Positions 33,501-41,812 of a DNA stretch of 64,000 nucleotides are shown piece after piece. Each line of letters opens with the position of its first letter. The first letter of the stretch is position 1. The translations under genes and the position numbers were made by a program. The notes below the pieces were generated by a model that had not been told where the DNA came from, ran no database searches, and was given only the letters and a program-made list of their open reading frames with translations. This stretch comes from an uncultured Sphaerochaeta sp. (GTDB lineage: Bacteria > Spirochaetota > Spirochaetia > Sphaerochaetales > Sphaerochaetaceae), in the NCBI RefSeq assembly GCF_963677075.1, contig NZ_OY781873.1, positions 2,133,715 to 2,197,714 on the forward strand. The letters are read 5' to 3'.

Positions 33501-34154
33501 TTACCTATTTACATCGCCCTTGAGCGTAAAAATAGCAGATAACACTTTCTCACAAACTTGTCCTATAGTCAAGTACGAGGTGTCTATGTACAGAGCATCC
33601 TCTGCAACACGAAGTGCACCAACTTCCTTGCCCTTATCAATTTCGTCACGCATCTTGATTTGTCGCAACACAGTCTCGTAATCTTGTCCGTTTGGATGCT
33701 GCTTGAGACGACGTTCAGCACGAACTTTAGCCTTTGCATCAAAGTAACATTTTAAGTCGGCATCTGGGAAGACCACGGTCGTAATATCTCTCCCTTCAAT
33801 GACCACATCCATATCCTTTGCAATCCTTCTCAGCTGTTCATTCACATAGCTTCTAAGCGGAGGATATGTTGATACTTGCGCTACTACTGCGTCAACCTCA
33901 GGGGTATGCAGCTTATCCTCAATATCAGTGCCGTTGACACAGATGCGGTCATCTTCAATAGAGAGCATATAGTGCTTTGCCGTTTCCAGGACTGCTGGGT
34001 AATCCATGGGGTTCTTCCCTTCCTGTACATGCAGGTAGGTGTAGGCCCTATAGAATGAACCGGAATTGAGATAGTAGAAATTACAAGTCTTTGCAATCAT
34101 CTGGGCAATGGAGCTTTTCCCAACTCCAGCCGGTCCGTCTATGGCTACAACCAT
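33501..34154 (-). CDS. cmk: cytidylate kinase
   Basis: 217 residues. VVAIDGPAGVGKSS is the P-loop at the N terminus, YYLNSGSFYRA the substrate-binding turn, VIEGRDITTVVFPDADLKCYFDAKAKVRAERRL the CMP-binding and LID region. It phosphorylates CMP/dCMP. GGGAGAGG lies 6 nt before ATG 34154, which also overlaps the upstream gene's TAA by one base (TAATG). The alternative ATG at 34160 directly abuts the ribosome site and is unlikely. Confidence 0.94.
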   Translation of the reverse strand: MVVAIDGPAGVGKSSIAQMIAKTCNFYYLNSGSFYRAYTYLHVQEGKNPMDYPAVLETAKHYMLSIEDDRICVNGTDIEDKLHTPEVDAVVAQVSTYPPLRSYVNEQLRRIAKDMDVVIEGRDITTVVFPDADLKCYFDAKAKVRAERRLKQHPNGQDYETVLRQIKMRDEIDKGKEVGALRVAEDALYIDTSYLTIGQVCEKVLSAIFTLKGDVNR

Positions 34155-34909
34155 TACCATCCTCTCCCTGAACTCTTTCTTAGAATATCATTTTCTCCCC
34201 TCAAAAGCGCCTTGATCTCGGAAGAAGTGACACTACGGTACTGTCCTGGTTTGAGGTCACCCAGTTCAATGCAACCAATTCTCATCCTGACCAGCTGCTT
34301 CACCTCATACCCATAGTGGCTGAGAATCTTTCTGATTTCACGGTTCTTTCCTTCAGTTAGGATGATTCGTACCCATTTCTTGCTGATGATTTCAAAACGT
34401 TTGATTGTATAAGGTTGCGGCATGTCTATGAGGACTCCCTTACGGGCCTCATCCAGGTCTTCCCTGCGTACGCCGGTAGTACAGCTTACCAGGTACTCCT
34501 TTTCAATCTCCTCGGAGGGATGCATGATCTTCTGTGCTACATCCCCATCGTTGGTGAAGAGAATCAAGCCACTGGAATCCTTGTCCAGACGACCAATATG
34601 AAAGAGAAGATTCTTGTCTGGAATATCAATCAGATCACGTGCATAGTTTTTCTCGTTTGGATCCCAGTTCGTGCAAACAAACCCCTTGGGCTTGTGCAAG
34701 GCGTAGTAGTAGGTTTTCTCACTTGGTTCCACCATCTGGTCATCTACCATAACGACATCTTCTTCATCGACCTTGGTTCCCAGTTCTGTTACCCGTTTCG
34801 TATTCACGGTTACCCGCCCACTGGTGATCAGTGTTTCGCAGGATCTGCGGGACCCGCAACCACTCTTTGCCAAATAGACCTGTAATCTAAGCGGATATGA
34901 TAATTTCAT
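34154..34909 (-). CDS. pseudouridine synthase, RsuA/RluB family
   Basis: 251 residues. The N-terminal S4 RNA-binding domain (LRLQVYLAKSGCGSRRSCETLITSGRVTVNTKRV) precedes the catalytic domain with the aspartate in HIGRLDKDSSGLILFTNDG (about 101-119) and ITEGKNREIRKILSHYGYEVKQLVRMRIG. It modifies uridine in rRNA, as RluB/RsuA enzymes do; 23S versus 16S target cannot be decided. ATGA overlap with scpB. It lies in the scpA-scpB-rluB order that is widespread in bacteria, which favours RluB. Confidence 0.88.
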   Translation of the reverse strand: MKLSYPLRLQVYLAKSGCGSRRSCETLITSGRVTVNTKRVTELGTKVDEEDVVMVDDQMVEPSEKTYYYALHKPKGFVCTNWDPNEKNYARDLIDIPDKNLLFHIGRLDKDSSGLILFTNDGDVAQKIMHPSEEIEKEYLVSCTTGVRREDLDEARKGVLIDMPQPYTIKRFEIISKKWVRIILTEGKNREIRKILSHYGYEVKQLVRMRIGCIELGDLKPGQYRSVTSSEIKALLRGENDILRKSSGRGW

Positions 34910-35529
34910 GCTTCTTCTTTCTCCTGTGTTGGTTCTGCTTCAAATCGCAGTCGGTCGATATCGGAGAGCTTGGGTAGTGCGCTGATACTTGCTAGGTTGA
35001 ATTCGAAAAGGAATTTCCTCGAGGTGCCGTAGAGACAGGGATGCCCAGGGACATCCTTCCTTCCAATCACCTTGATATATTCTCGGTCTCGCAACAAACG
35101 GATGATGGTGTCACTGCTAACCCCACGGATGTTGTCTATCTCCCTACGGGTAATCGGTTGGCTGTATGCCACAATGGACAGTGTTTCCAAGGCTGCACGA
35201 CTGAGGCGTCTGTCGACACGTCTGCCGTAGCAGGAACGAAGTTTGTCGTGCAGATCAGAGGAAGGTAGGAATTGGAAGGCACCCTGGCTTTCGGCAAGGT
35301 CCAGTCCATGCAGGTATTCACGGTAATGTTCCTGCAGTTCTGTAATGGCTTTTCTTGTTGTCTCCTCCGAAAGGGAGGTCATCTTGCTCAATCGTTCCAA
35401 ACTAACCGGTTCGTTCTCCAAAAAGAGAATGACTTCGACCAACCGGGCCTCGGTACTCAAGAGGGGGCTTTGCTGTATCCCAGCGTTGCCCACTTGCCTC
35501 TTCCTATCCACCACTAACGCTCCTATCAC
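34906..35529 (-). CDS. scpB: segregation and condensation protein B
   Basis: 207 residues. Two winged-helix domains: EARLVEVILFLENEPVSLERLSKMTSLSEETTRKAITELQEHY (~28-70) and LSRAALETLSIVAYSQPITRREIDNIRGVSSDTIIRLLRDREYIKVIGRKDVPGHPCLYGTS (~108-170). It is the kite subunit of the SMC-ScpAB condensin. GTG start overlapping the scpA stop (GTGA); an in-frame GTG at 35514 has AGGAG 5 nt upstream and is an equally possible start. Confidence 0.92.
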   Translation of the reverse strand: MIGALVVDRKRQVGNAGIQQSPLLSTEARLVEVILFLENEPVSLERLSKMTSLSEETTRKAITELQEHYREYLHGLDLAESQGAFQFLPSSDLHDKLRSCYGRRVDRRLSRAALETLSIVAYSQPITRREIDNIRGVSSDTIIRLLRDREYIKVIGRKDVPGHPCLYGTSRKFLFEFNLASISALPKLSDIDRLRFEAEPTQEKEEA

Positions 35530-36473
35530 TCATCGTCGAGAATGATCTGCTCATCCTCACTCTCATCATCATACAGAAAAACGCGACCATCGTCAGTAGT
35601 TGTGCGGAGATTATCTGCATCTTCCTCAAAAAACCTCTCTTCTTCACCTTCTGAGATAGGTGCGGTGATGATTTCTTCCTCAATTTCCTCGAAATCATCA
35701 TCGTACATGTGTTCAAAATCCTGTTCAAAGGCTTCATCGACCTTGCGGATGAGAATTGGACCGAACGGTTCACTCTGTACAAGGGTGATCATCCTGAGTT
35801 TGCATGCATCAAGAATTGCCATGAAACTGCAGATAATATGGAGCAGTTGGTCAGCATGGACGATCAGTTGTTCCAAGGTGATATAATCTTGAGTCTCAAA
35901 CAATTCCTGCATCAAGGCGATTTTTTCATTGACCGTTACCGATTCGTAGACGTTGAACACCTTGTTTGGGGTTATGGTGGTCATAAGCCGTGAAAACGTC
36001 TTGAGCAAATCCTGCAATGAAACCTCACCAAACAGTTCCTCATCTCCGAATGGAAGACGAAACTGGCTGCTTTTCCGGGTAATGAACAATTCGGCACTGG
36101 TATTGGTTCCAGTAAGCAACTCAGTATATTTCCTGAACTTCTGGTACTCCAGCAGACGGTCCACCAGTTCTTGTCTGGGGTCCTGGTATTCTTCATCGAA
36201 TTCCAGTTCAACAGGGAGCAGCATCCTGCTCTTGATATACAGCAGGTCTGCAGCCATCTTGTAAAATTGCGTCAGGTCACCAAGCTCAGTCACCTTCTCT
36301 TCCTTGAGATATCCCAAGAACTGTTCAGTGATAAGCGAAATAGGAATGTCATAGATATTGACTTCTGATTTTTGGATGAGGAACAGCAACAAGTCCAATG
36401 GACCATCGAAAGTAGGGGTATGGAAAGTCGCCCCCTTTGGCACTTGTTCTTCTTGTACTGTTTGTTCTTGCAC
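35526..36473 (-). CDS. scpA: segregation and condensation protein A
   Basis: 315 residues, longer than the usual ~250. The N-terminal FDGPLDLLLFLIQKSEVNIYDIPISLITEQFLGYL is the kleisin SMC-neck binding domain; AADLLYIKSRMLLP and the C-terminal winged helix (~190-240) are conserved. The extra ~70 C-terminal residues are highly acidic (DDDFEEIEEEIITAP, DDESEDEQIILDDE). It bridges the SMC heads. GTG start with GAGGGG 6 nt upstream. Confidence 0.92.
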   Translation of the reverse strand: MQEQTVQEEQVPKGATFHTPTFDGPLDLLLFLIQKSEVNIYDIPISLITEQFLGYLKEEKVTELGDLTQFYKMAADLLYIKSRMLLPVELEFDEEYQDPRQELVDRLLEYQKFRKYTELLTGTNTSAELFITRKSSQFRLPFGDEELFGEVSLQDLLKTFSRLMTTITPNKVFNVYESVTVNEKIALMQELFETQDYITLEQLIVHADQLLHIICSFMAILDACKLRMITLVQSEPFGPILIRKVDEAFEQDFEHMYDDDFEEIEEEIITAPISEGEEERFFEEDADNLRTTTDDGRVFLYDDESEDEQIILDDE

Positions 36474-36520
36474 AGCATTCCCCTCTCACCCGGAGTATAC
36501 CGAACACCTGCTGTATTGAC

Positions 36521-36552
36521 AACACAGAGGTGGATTGTTCCACCTCCGTGTT
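36521..36552 (-). other. stem-loop at the 3' end of recA
   Basis: GAGGTGGA/TCCACCTC with a flanking AACAC/GTGTT (one A-C mismatch), 4-nt loop, 19 nt after the recA stop. No T-run follows on the minus strand, so it is at best a weak terminator or an mRNA-stabilising hairpin ahead of scpA. Confidence 0.5.
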
Positions 36553-36571
36553 CAGCAGTACTTGTTGGGAA

Positions 36572-37645
36572 TTACTTGCCTTCTGAAGCAGTTTCCACTG
36601 CCTCGACAGCATCGGCTTTGGGGAACATCTTTGCCCTGAGGCGATTGTCAAGGTCAGTGGCGATATCCGGGTTATCCTTGAGGAAGTCCAATGTCCGCTC
36701 TCTTCCCTGTCCAATCTTCTCTCCGTTATAGGAGTACCAGGAGCCACTTTTCTCCAGCATTTCGTACTTGAGCGCTGCATCAAGGATGCTTGCAATATAG
36801 CTGATACCTTCACCGAAGAGAAGATCCAGTTCAACTTTCTTGAATGGAGGCGAAACCTTGTTCTTCACTATCTTGATTCGTACTCGGTTTCCAACGATAT
36901 CATCAGCACTTTTACTGATGGACTCAATCTTGCGAACCTCGAGGCGGACTGAAGAGTAGAACTTCAGGGCATTTCCCCCTGTGGTTGTCTCTGGGTTACC
37001 GAACATGATGCCGATCTTCATTCTAATCTGGTTGATGAAAATGATGGTAGTGTGGCTCTTTGAAAGCAGACCGGTAAGCTTGCGCAGTGCTTGGCTCATC
37101 AGCCGAGCCTGGAGTCCCATGTGGCTATCACCCATATCCCCATCGATTTCTGCTTGTGGGGTAAGGGCAGCAACAGAGTCCACGACAATGATATCCACTG
37201 CCCCACTCCGTACCAGGGATTCTGCAATCTCCAGGGCCTGTTCTCCACTGTCCGGCTGGCTTATCCAGAGTTCTTCAATGTTTACACCCAGTTTCTTCGC
37301 ATAACTTGGATCCATAGCATGCTCAGCATCAATGAATGCGGCAATTCCCCCAGCTTTCTGACTCTCTGCAATAGCATGAAGAGCAAGTGTGGTCTTACCA
37401 CTGCTTTCAGGACCGTAGATCTCAATGACCCTACCCTTTGGGTATCCTCCAATGCCAAGTGCTTCATCAAGAAGCAAGGACCCGGAAGAGATGCTTTCAA
37501 TGTTTCGGTTTTCTTTGTTGTCACCGAACTTCATCAAGGACCCTTTTCCAAACTGCTTGTCAATCTGGACCCTTGCTGCTTCCAATGCTTCCCGCTTCTG
37601 CTTCTGGTCAGTGGGGAATGTCGTATCTTTACTGTTCTTTGCCAT
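36572..37645 (-). CDS. recA: recombinase A
   Basis: 357 residues. Walker [10 protein letters not shown] (about 71-79), [55 protein letters not shown] with the L1/L2 DNA-binding loops, and [32 protein letters not shown] are all canonical. It forms the strand-exchange filament and activates LexA-type cleavage. GAGGAG precedes the ATG. The 50-nt upstream gap holds the palindrome TGTAA-CC-TTACA (37666-37677) but no classical CTGT-N8-ACAG LexA box. Confidence 0.97.
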   Translation of the reverse strand: MAKNSKDTTFPTDQKQKREALEAARVQIDKQFGKGSLMKFGDNKENRNIESISSGSLLLDEALGIGGYPKGRVIEIYGPESSGKTTLALHAIAESQKAGGIAAFIDAEHAMDPSYAKKLGVNIEELWISQPDSGEQALEIAESLVRSGAVDIIVVDSVAALTPQAEIDGDMGDSHMGLQARLMSQALRKLTGLLSKSHTTIIFINQIRMKIGIMFGNPETTTGGNALKFYSSVRLEVRKIESISKSADDIVGNRVRIKIVKNKVSPPFKKVELDLLFGEGISYIASILDAALKYEMLEKSGSWYSYNGEKIGQGRERTLDFLKDNPDIATDLDNRLRAKMFPKADAVEAVETASEGK

Positions 37646-37695
37646 GATATGCTCCTCGAATACTCTGTAACCTTACACTATAAGTTCAATACTTC

Positions 37696-38136
37696 TTAAT
37701 CTGCTTCAAGCATGAGGGTGACCGGACCGTCATTGGTATAGGACACCTTCATATGTGCTCCAAACTCACCTGAAGAGACAGGAAACCCCAACTGAGCAAA
37801 CAACTTGAGGGATTGTTCATACAAAGCCTCAGCTTTTTGTGGTGGTGCAGCATCGTTGTAGGATGGGCGATTTCCCTTTCGTAGATTTGCCAGCAACGTG
37901 AACTGGCTGACGACCAGTATGGACCCCTGTACGTCAGAAAGGCTCTTGTTCATTTTGCCCTGATCATCGGTAAAAATACGTAGCTTCACAATTTTTTCGC
38001 ATAACCATGCAAGTTGAGCTTCTGTATCGTCGTGTCCTATACCCAGATAGACAAGAAGGCCATGATCGATCTGACCCGTGATAGTTCCCTCAACGGAAAC
38101 ACTTGCATCCTGGACACGTTGGATGACCGCCTTCAT
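37696..38136 (-). CDS. dtd: D-aminoacyl-tRNA deacylase
   Basis: 146 residues. MKAVIQRVQDASVSVEG is the family N terminus; VSQFTLLANLRKGNRPSY carries the catalytic SQFTL motif and NDGPVTLMLE the GPxT motif. It removes D-amino acids (and glycine from tRNA-Ala) from mischarged tRNA. The frame extends 24 codons upstream into rpe, but the conserved start is ATG 38136, which overlaps the rpe stop by 4 nt. Confidence 0.94.
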   Translation of the reverse strand: MKAVIQRVQDASVSVEGTITGQIDHGLLVYLGIGHDDTEAQLAWLCEKIVKLRIFTDDQGKMNKSLSDVQGSILVVSQFTLLANLRKGNRPSYNDAAPPQKAEALYEQSLKLFAQLGFPVSSGEFGAHMKVSYTNDGPVTLMLEAD

Positions 38137-38801
38137 GCCTGTGCCCGTTCCTTCATCGCCTGTATGAATGCAGCCCTGTCTGGAGCACCAAAGAAGGCGC
38201 TTCCACATACAGCTATATCTGCTTTTCGCTGTGCGATCTCACCTACTGTTTCCAGATTCACTCCCCCATCTACACTGATAAGGTAGTCATATCCATGTTG
38301 TTCCCTCAGTTCAGCAAGCCGTTCAATCTTCTGCAGTGTGGAAGGGATGAGGCTCTGACCGCTAAAACCAGGATTCACCGTCATGACAAGTATCAAATCG
38401 ACCATATCAAGGATAGGTTCAATCATGCTAACAGGTGTGGAAGGAATGAGTGATACTCCAGCCTTGCAACCACTAGCCTTTATCATCTGCAAGGTACGAT
38501 GAAGATGCAGTGATGCTTCCCCATGTACCGTGATATAATCACTTCCGCTCTCAGCGAACAGTGAAATATACCGCTCTGGTTTATCAATCATAAGGTGCAC
38601 ATCAAAGACCAAGTCTGAGTGAGGTCTGAGATCTTGGATGAACTTGGGACCGAAGGTGATGTTCGGGACGAACATACCGTCCATGACATCCAGATGTACC
38701 CAATCTGCTTTGCTCTCGTTGATGCTCTGTACTTCCTCTGCGGTGCATGAGAAGTCAGCAGACAACATACTTGGTGCGATTCTTAGTGAAGCTGTTTCCA
38801 T
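38133..38801 (-). CDS. rpe: ribulose-phosphate 3-epimerase
   Basis: 222 residues. The TIM barrel shows IAPSMLSADFSCTAEEV, DWVHLDVMDGMFVPNITFGP, DVHLMIDKPERYI, ILVMTVNPGFSGQ and ISVDGGVN, all expected metal and phosphate-binding segments. It interconverts ribulose-5-phosphate and xylulose-5-phosphate in the pentose phosphate pathway. Divergent from greA with about 230 nt between the two starts. Confidence 0.95.
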   Translation of the reverse strand: METASLRIAPSMLSADFSCTAEEVQSINESKADWVHLDVMDGMFVPNITFGPKFIQDLRPHSDLVFDVHLMIDKPERYISLFAESGSDYITVHGEASLHLHRTLQMIKASGCKAGVSLIPSTPVSMIEPILDMVDLILVMTVNPGFSGQSLIPSTLQKIERLAELREQHGYDYLISVDGGVNLETVGEIAQRKADIAVCGSAFFGAPDRAAFIQAMKERAQA

Positions 38802-38898
38802 ACTCCATTTATAACAGGTAGAGAGAGGTTTTGCAACGACTGCTATTAGGAAATACTATATATTTGTTAATATGTTTTATGCACTTTCCTTAAATCAA

Positions 38899-38990
38899 TT
38901 GCTAGTTTTTCCAAATCGTGCTATATTATAGAAAAGCAACTATGAATGCAAAACCCGAGCAGGCTATGTCCCGGTCTGCCCGGTTTTATT
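38899..38990 (+). promoter_or_regulatory. greA promoter and leader hairpin
   Basis: TTGCTA (38899-38904), 17-nt spacer, TATATT (38922-38927) predict a start near 38934 and a ~95-nt leader. In that leader AAAACC-C-G-A-GCAG (38950-38962) pairs with CTGC-C-CGGTTTT (38976-38987), with one bulge and one mismatch. The 3' arm runs into TTTTATT, so the hairpin resembles a weak intrinsic terminator between promoter and start codon. Confidence 0.45.
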
Positions 38991-39028
38991 TACGTCTTAG
39001 AATTGGACAAATATGTTTGGAGGAAACC

Positions 39029-41749
39029 ATGGGATTCCAAGAGATTGAGAACTTGCTGAAAGAAGAGCAATGGACGAGAAGCACCGTAACTACCTATACA
39101 ACAAGCAGCTTCCAGGAACTGGACAAGAACATCAAGGAGATGGACGAAGAACAGAAAACTGAAGCAAAGAGCTTGTGCGACACGCACCTCAGTGAGAAGG
39201 AGCGAAACAGCATCATTGCCATGTACATCAGTGGGTCCATCCAATTGGAACGCAGAGGAGCGGATGATTATCTGCAGCTGCTCAGCCTCATTGAGATGTT
39301 CATGGAAGCCAAGAAATGGAATATTGTTGAATATCTCTCACAGAAAATTCTCAGTCGCAATGAGAACAAGCATGCGCTTCGCTTGCTTGCTGATTCATAT
39401 GAACAGATGGGAAAGGAAGAAGAGAAATTCCAGCTTTGGGAACGTTTGGTGAAGGTGGACTACGAAGAAGTCGAGATCGTCCGCCAACTTGCCTCACATG
39501 CAAAGCAGAAGGGAAACAAAGATAAAGCCATCTCCTTCTATAAGAAAGGTATCCACAGGCTTATCAAGAGAAAAGATGTCTCCTCAGTAAGAGCAATGTT
39601 CACTGCCCTTCTTGAATTGGAAGAAGACAACTTCGGTTACTTCATCTCTGTAGCAGATCAGGTGTCTGCTGTGAGCAAGAGTACTGCAGTTGCGTTGTTG
39701 CGCGATCTTGAGAATGCAAGCAAGGATGACATTGACCATCAGGTCGAATGCCAGAAACAGATGCTTGCCCTTGACCGCGAAGATACCTTTGCCAGGGAAA
39801 ACCTGATCAAGAGTTACAAGACGAAATACAAGACCCATTCCAGGCTCAAGAGCTGTCTTGAGTCCAGTGCACTGACAAGCATTATCAATCGTGACATTCT
39901 CCACAGTATCGAGGATTTCGAAACAAATATTGCCTTCGACAAGGGTACATTCGTCTTCCAGAACAGTACAAACCGAATCGGTAGAATACGGTCAATTGAT
40001 GAAAGTGATGTCATCGTGGATTTTGCTGGACAGTCAAGCAAGGAAGGCAGCAGGATGTCTACCTCAATGGCTTTCAAGAGCTTGCAGGCACTTCCTAAGA
40101 GTCATATCTGGGTGCTCAAGAGCGCATTGCCAAGAGAGAAACTCAGCAAGAAAGTGCAGGAGGATATTCCTTGGACACTGAAGACCTTGATGGCCAGCAA
40201 TGAGGGAAGGATCAACCTAAAAGAGATCAAGAGTGAATTGGTTCCCTCCATCCTTGATGTCAAGGAGTGGACTCCTTGGCTCAATCAGGCCAAGAAGGAG
40301 TTGATGACCAACCCACTCTTTGATCTTTCCAGCAATGATGTGGATACATACCTTCTCCGTTCCACCCCTGTAAGCTATGAAGAGAAACAGCTCCAGGTTT
40401 TCAGGAATGAGAAGAATATCTATGACAAGATCAAGAGCCTGAAGGACTTTATTGCTGCAAAGGGAGACGTCGAGAGCGACTTCTTCTTTGAGATGGTGAG
40501 ATACTTCAGTGATCTTTTCTTCGAGGAAAATGGTGCCTTCAAGCCGATCGTGGTGGCGAATGACATTACATTCAGTTGTTATTTGCTGCTTGAAGATTTG
40601 GTGAAACATCAGAATATGAACTTTATCAGCTATCCTGATGCGCTGACCTTCGCTATGCTCTATGAGCGCTGTGATAATGTTGAGGCAACCTTTGCTGCAA
40701 TCAAGGATCCCGAGCTAAAGAAAGCCTTCATCGACCATGTTGTTGAGGAAATTCCTGGCTGGGAGAAAATCCTTGCAGTTCTGTTTGACTCGTACCTCAC
40801 CGGATACATCCCCGATATCTACAAGCAGAAGAAAAAGTACAGTGCTCTTGCAGGCATTTACCGCGATGCGGTGGAAAACTTCAAGGAAAAAGGAAATACC
40901 CTGATATACCTGCTCAAGAACGGTGAGAAGAAGTATTGGGAGAAAGCCGGTATTTCCGCTGAGCAGCTGCTATACACCGAATTGCAATTGCTCGACTTCA
41001 CCAACCGTTGTATCGACAACCGAAAGGATGTACAGGAAAACCGCAAGAACGCAAAGACGCTCATGGGTTTCCTCTTTGATGAACGTGCAGTCCTGAACTT
41101 TGTGGCGGCGGGGAATGAGGAGAGAGCACAGAAGATTTACAGCCTTGTGGCAAATGTATTCAATCTTCCTGGTGGAAAGAAAATTGAGATCAAGCATGCA
41201 ATCAGCGAGCAGTTCCCCTCATTCAAATTTTTTGATGAAGTGGAGCCGATCAACAAGCAGAGCGTTGTTCCCACCGGTCTTTTCTGTACTCCCAGCAGTC
41301 TTGCAGCCAAGAAGAAAGAGATTGAGCATATCCAGCATGTGGAACTACCAGAGGTTGCCAAGGAAATTGGTGAAGCCAGGGAGTTGGGCGATCTTCGAGA
41401 GAACAGTGAATATAAGTATGGTAAGGAGAAACAGAGTCTCCTGAACAATACTTTACGCAGACTCGCCGAAGAGGTCGATCGTGCTACGGTCATTACCAAG
41501 GACAAGGTAGACTCTTCTAAGGTTGGGTTTGGTACCAAGGTGGTTATGATGGACAATATCCATGCCGAAGAAGTGGTGTTCACCATCATGGGACCGTGGG
41601 AATCAAATCCCAATGAGAATGTCATCAACCTTCTCGCCCCGTTCGGTAGAGCCTTGCTCAATCATGAGGTTGGGGAGCGATTTACCTTCACCCTTAACGA
41701 TCAGAATTATGACTTTACGGTCAAGTCGATTTCAGTCGTTGATTTCTAG
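39029..41749 (+). CDS. greA: transcript cleavage factor GreA with a long N-terminal helical extension
   Basis: 906 residues against ~160 for ordinary GreA. Residues ~748-906 are a complete GreA: the coiled-coil tip ARELGDLRENSEYKYGKE holds the two acidic catalytic residues (D788, E791), and a C-terminal FKBP-like domain follows. The preceding ~745 residues are helical, with TPR-like units between ~60 and 250 (HALRLLADSYEQMGKEEEKFQLWERL) and no known enzymatic motif. Similar long GreA proteins are known from treponemes. GGAGG 5 nt before ATG 39029 sets the start; in-frame codons at 38918 (GTG) and 38942 (ATG) lack ribosome sites. Confidence 0.9.
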   Translation: MGFQEIENLLKEEQWTRSTVTTYTTSSFQELDKNIKEMDEEQKTEAKSLCDTHLSEKERNSIIAMYISGSIQLERRGADDYLQLLSLIEMFMEAKKWNIVEYLSQKILSRNENKHALRLLADSYEQMGKEEEKFQLWERLVKVDYEEVEIVRQLASHAKQKGNKDKAISFYKKGIHRLIKRKDVSSVRAMFTALLELEEDNFGYFISVADQVSAVSKSTAVALLRDLENASKDDIDHQVECQKQMLALDREDTFARENLIKSYKTKYKTHSRLKSCLESSALTSIINRDILHSIEDFETNIAFDKGTFVFQNSTNRIGRIRSIDESDVIVDFAGQSSKEGSRMSTSMAFKSLQALPKSHIWVLKSALPREKLSKKVQEDIPWTLKTLMASNEGRINLKEIKSELVPSILDVKEWTPWLNQAKKELMTNPLFDLSSNDVDTYLLRSTPVSYEEKQLQVFRNEKNIYDKIKSLKDFIAAKGDVESDFFFEMVRYFSDLFFEENGAFKPIVVANDITFSCYLLLEDLVKHQNMNFISYPDALTFAMLYERCDNVEATFAAIKDPELKKAFIDHVVEEIPGWEKILAVLFDSYLTGYIPDIYKQKKKYSALAGIYRDAVENFKEKGNTLIYLLKNGEKKYWEKAGISAEQLLYTELQLLDFTNRCIDNRKDVQENRKNAKTLMGFLFDERAVLNFVAAGNEERAQKIYSLVANVFNLPGGKKIEIKHAISEQFPSFKFFDEVEPINKQSVVPTGLFCTPSSLAAKKKEIEHIQHVELPEVAKEIGEARELGDLRENSEYKYGKEKQSLLNNTLRRLAEEVDRATVITKDKVDSSKVGFGTKVVMMDNIHAEEVVFTIMGPWESNPNENVINLLAPFGRALLNHEVGERFTFTLNDQNYDFTVKSISVVDF

Positions 41750-41758
41750 AAAAACAGG

Positions 41759-41789
41759 GCCCTCGGCAAGATAATTGCTGAGGGCTTTT
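41759..41789 (+). terminator. intrinsic terminator of greA
   Basis: GCCCTCGGCAA (41759-41769) pairs with TTGCTGAGGGC (41775-41785), 11 bp with one G-T pair and a 5-nt loop, followed by TTTTA. Confidence 0.88.
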
Positions 41790-41812
41790 AATCTCTGTGG
41801 TAGTATGGGCAC

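Noticed and set aside
37646..37695. SOS box upstream of recA
   Set aside because: No CTGT-N8-ACAG, GAAC-N4-GTTC or TTTG-N5-CAAA element is present; only TGTAA-CC-TTACA, whose role is unknown.
38137..38208. 24-codon N-terminal extension of Dtd
   Set aside because: It lies inside rpe; the conserved MKAVIQRV start is at 38136.
38918..39028. In-frame extension of GreA from GTG 38918 or ATG 38942
   Set aside because: 38918 is upstream of the predicted transcription start and 38942 lacks a ribosome site, whereas ATG 39029 has GGAGG. The 38942 start is not fully excluded.
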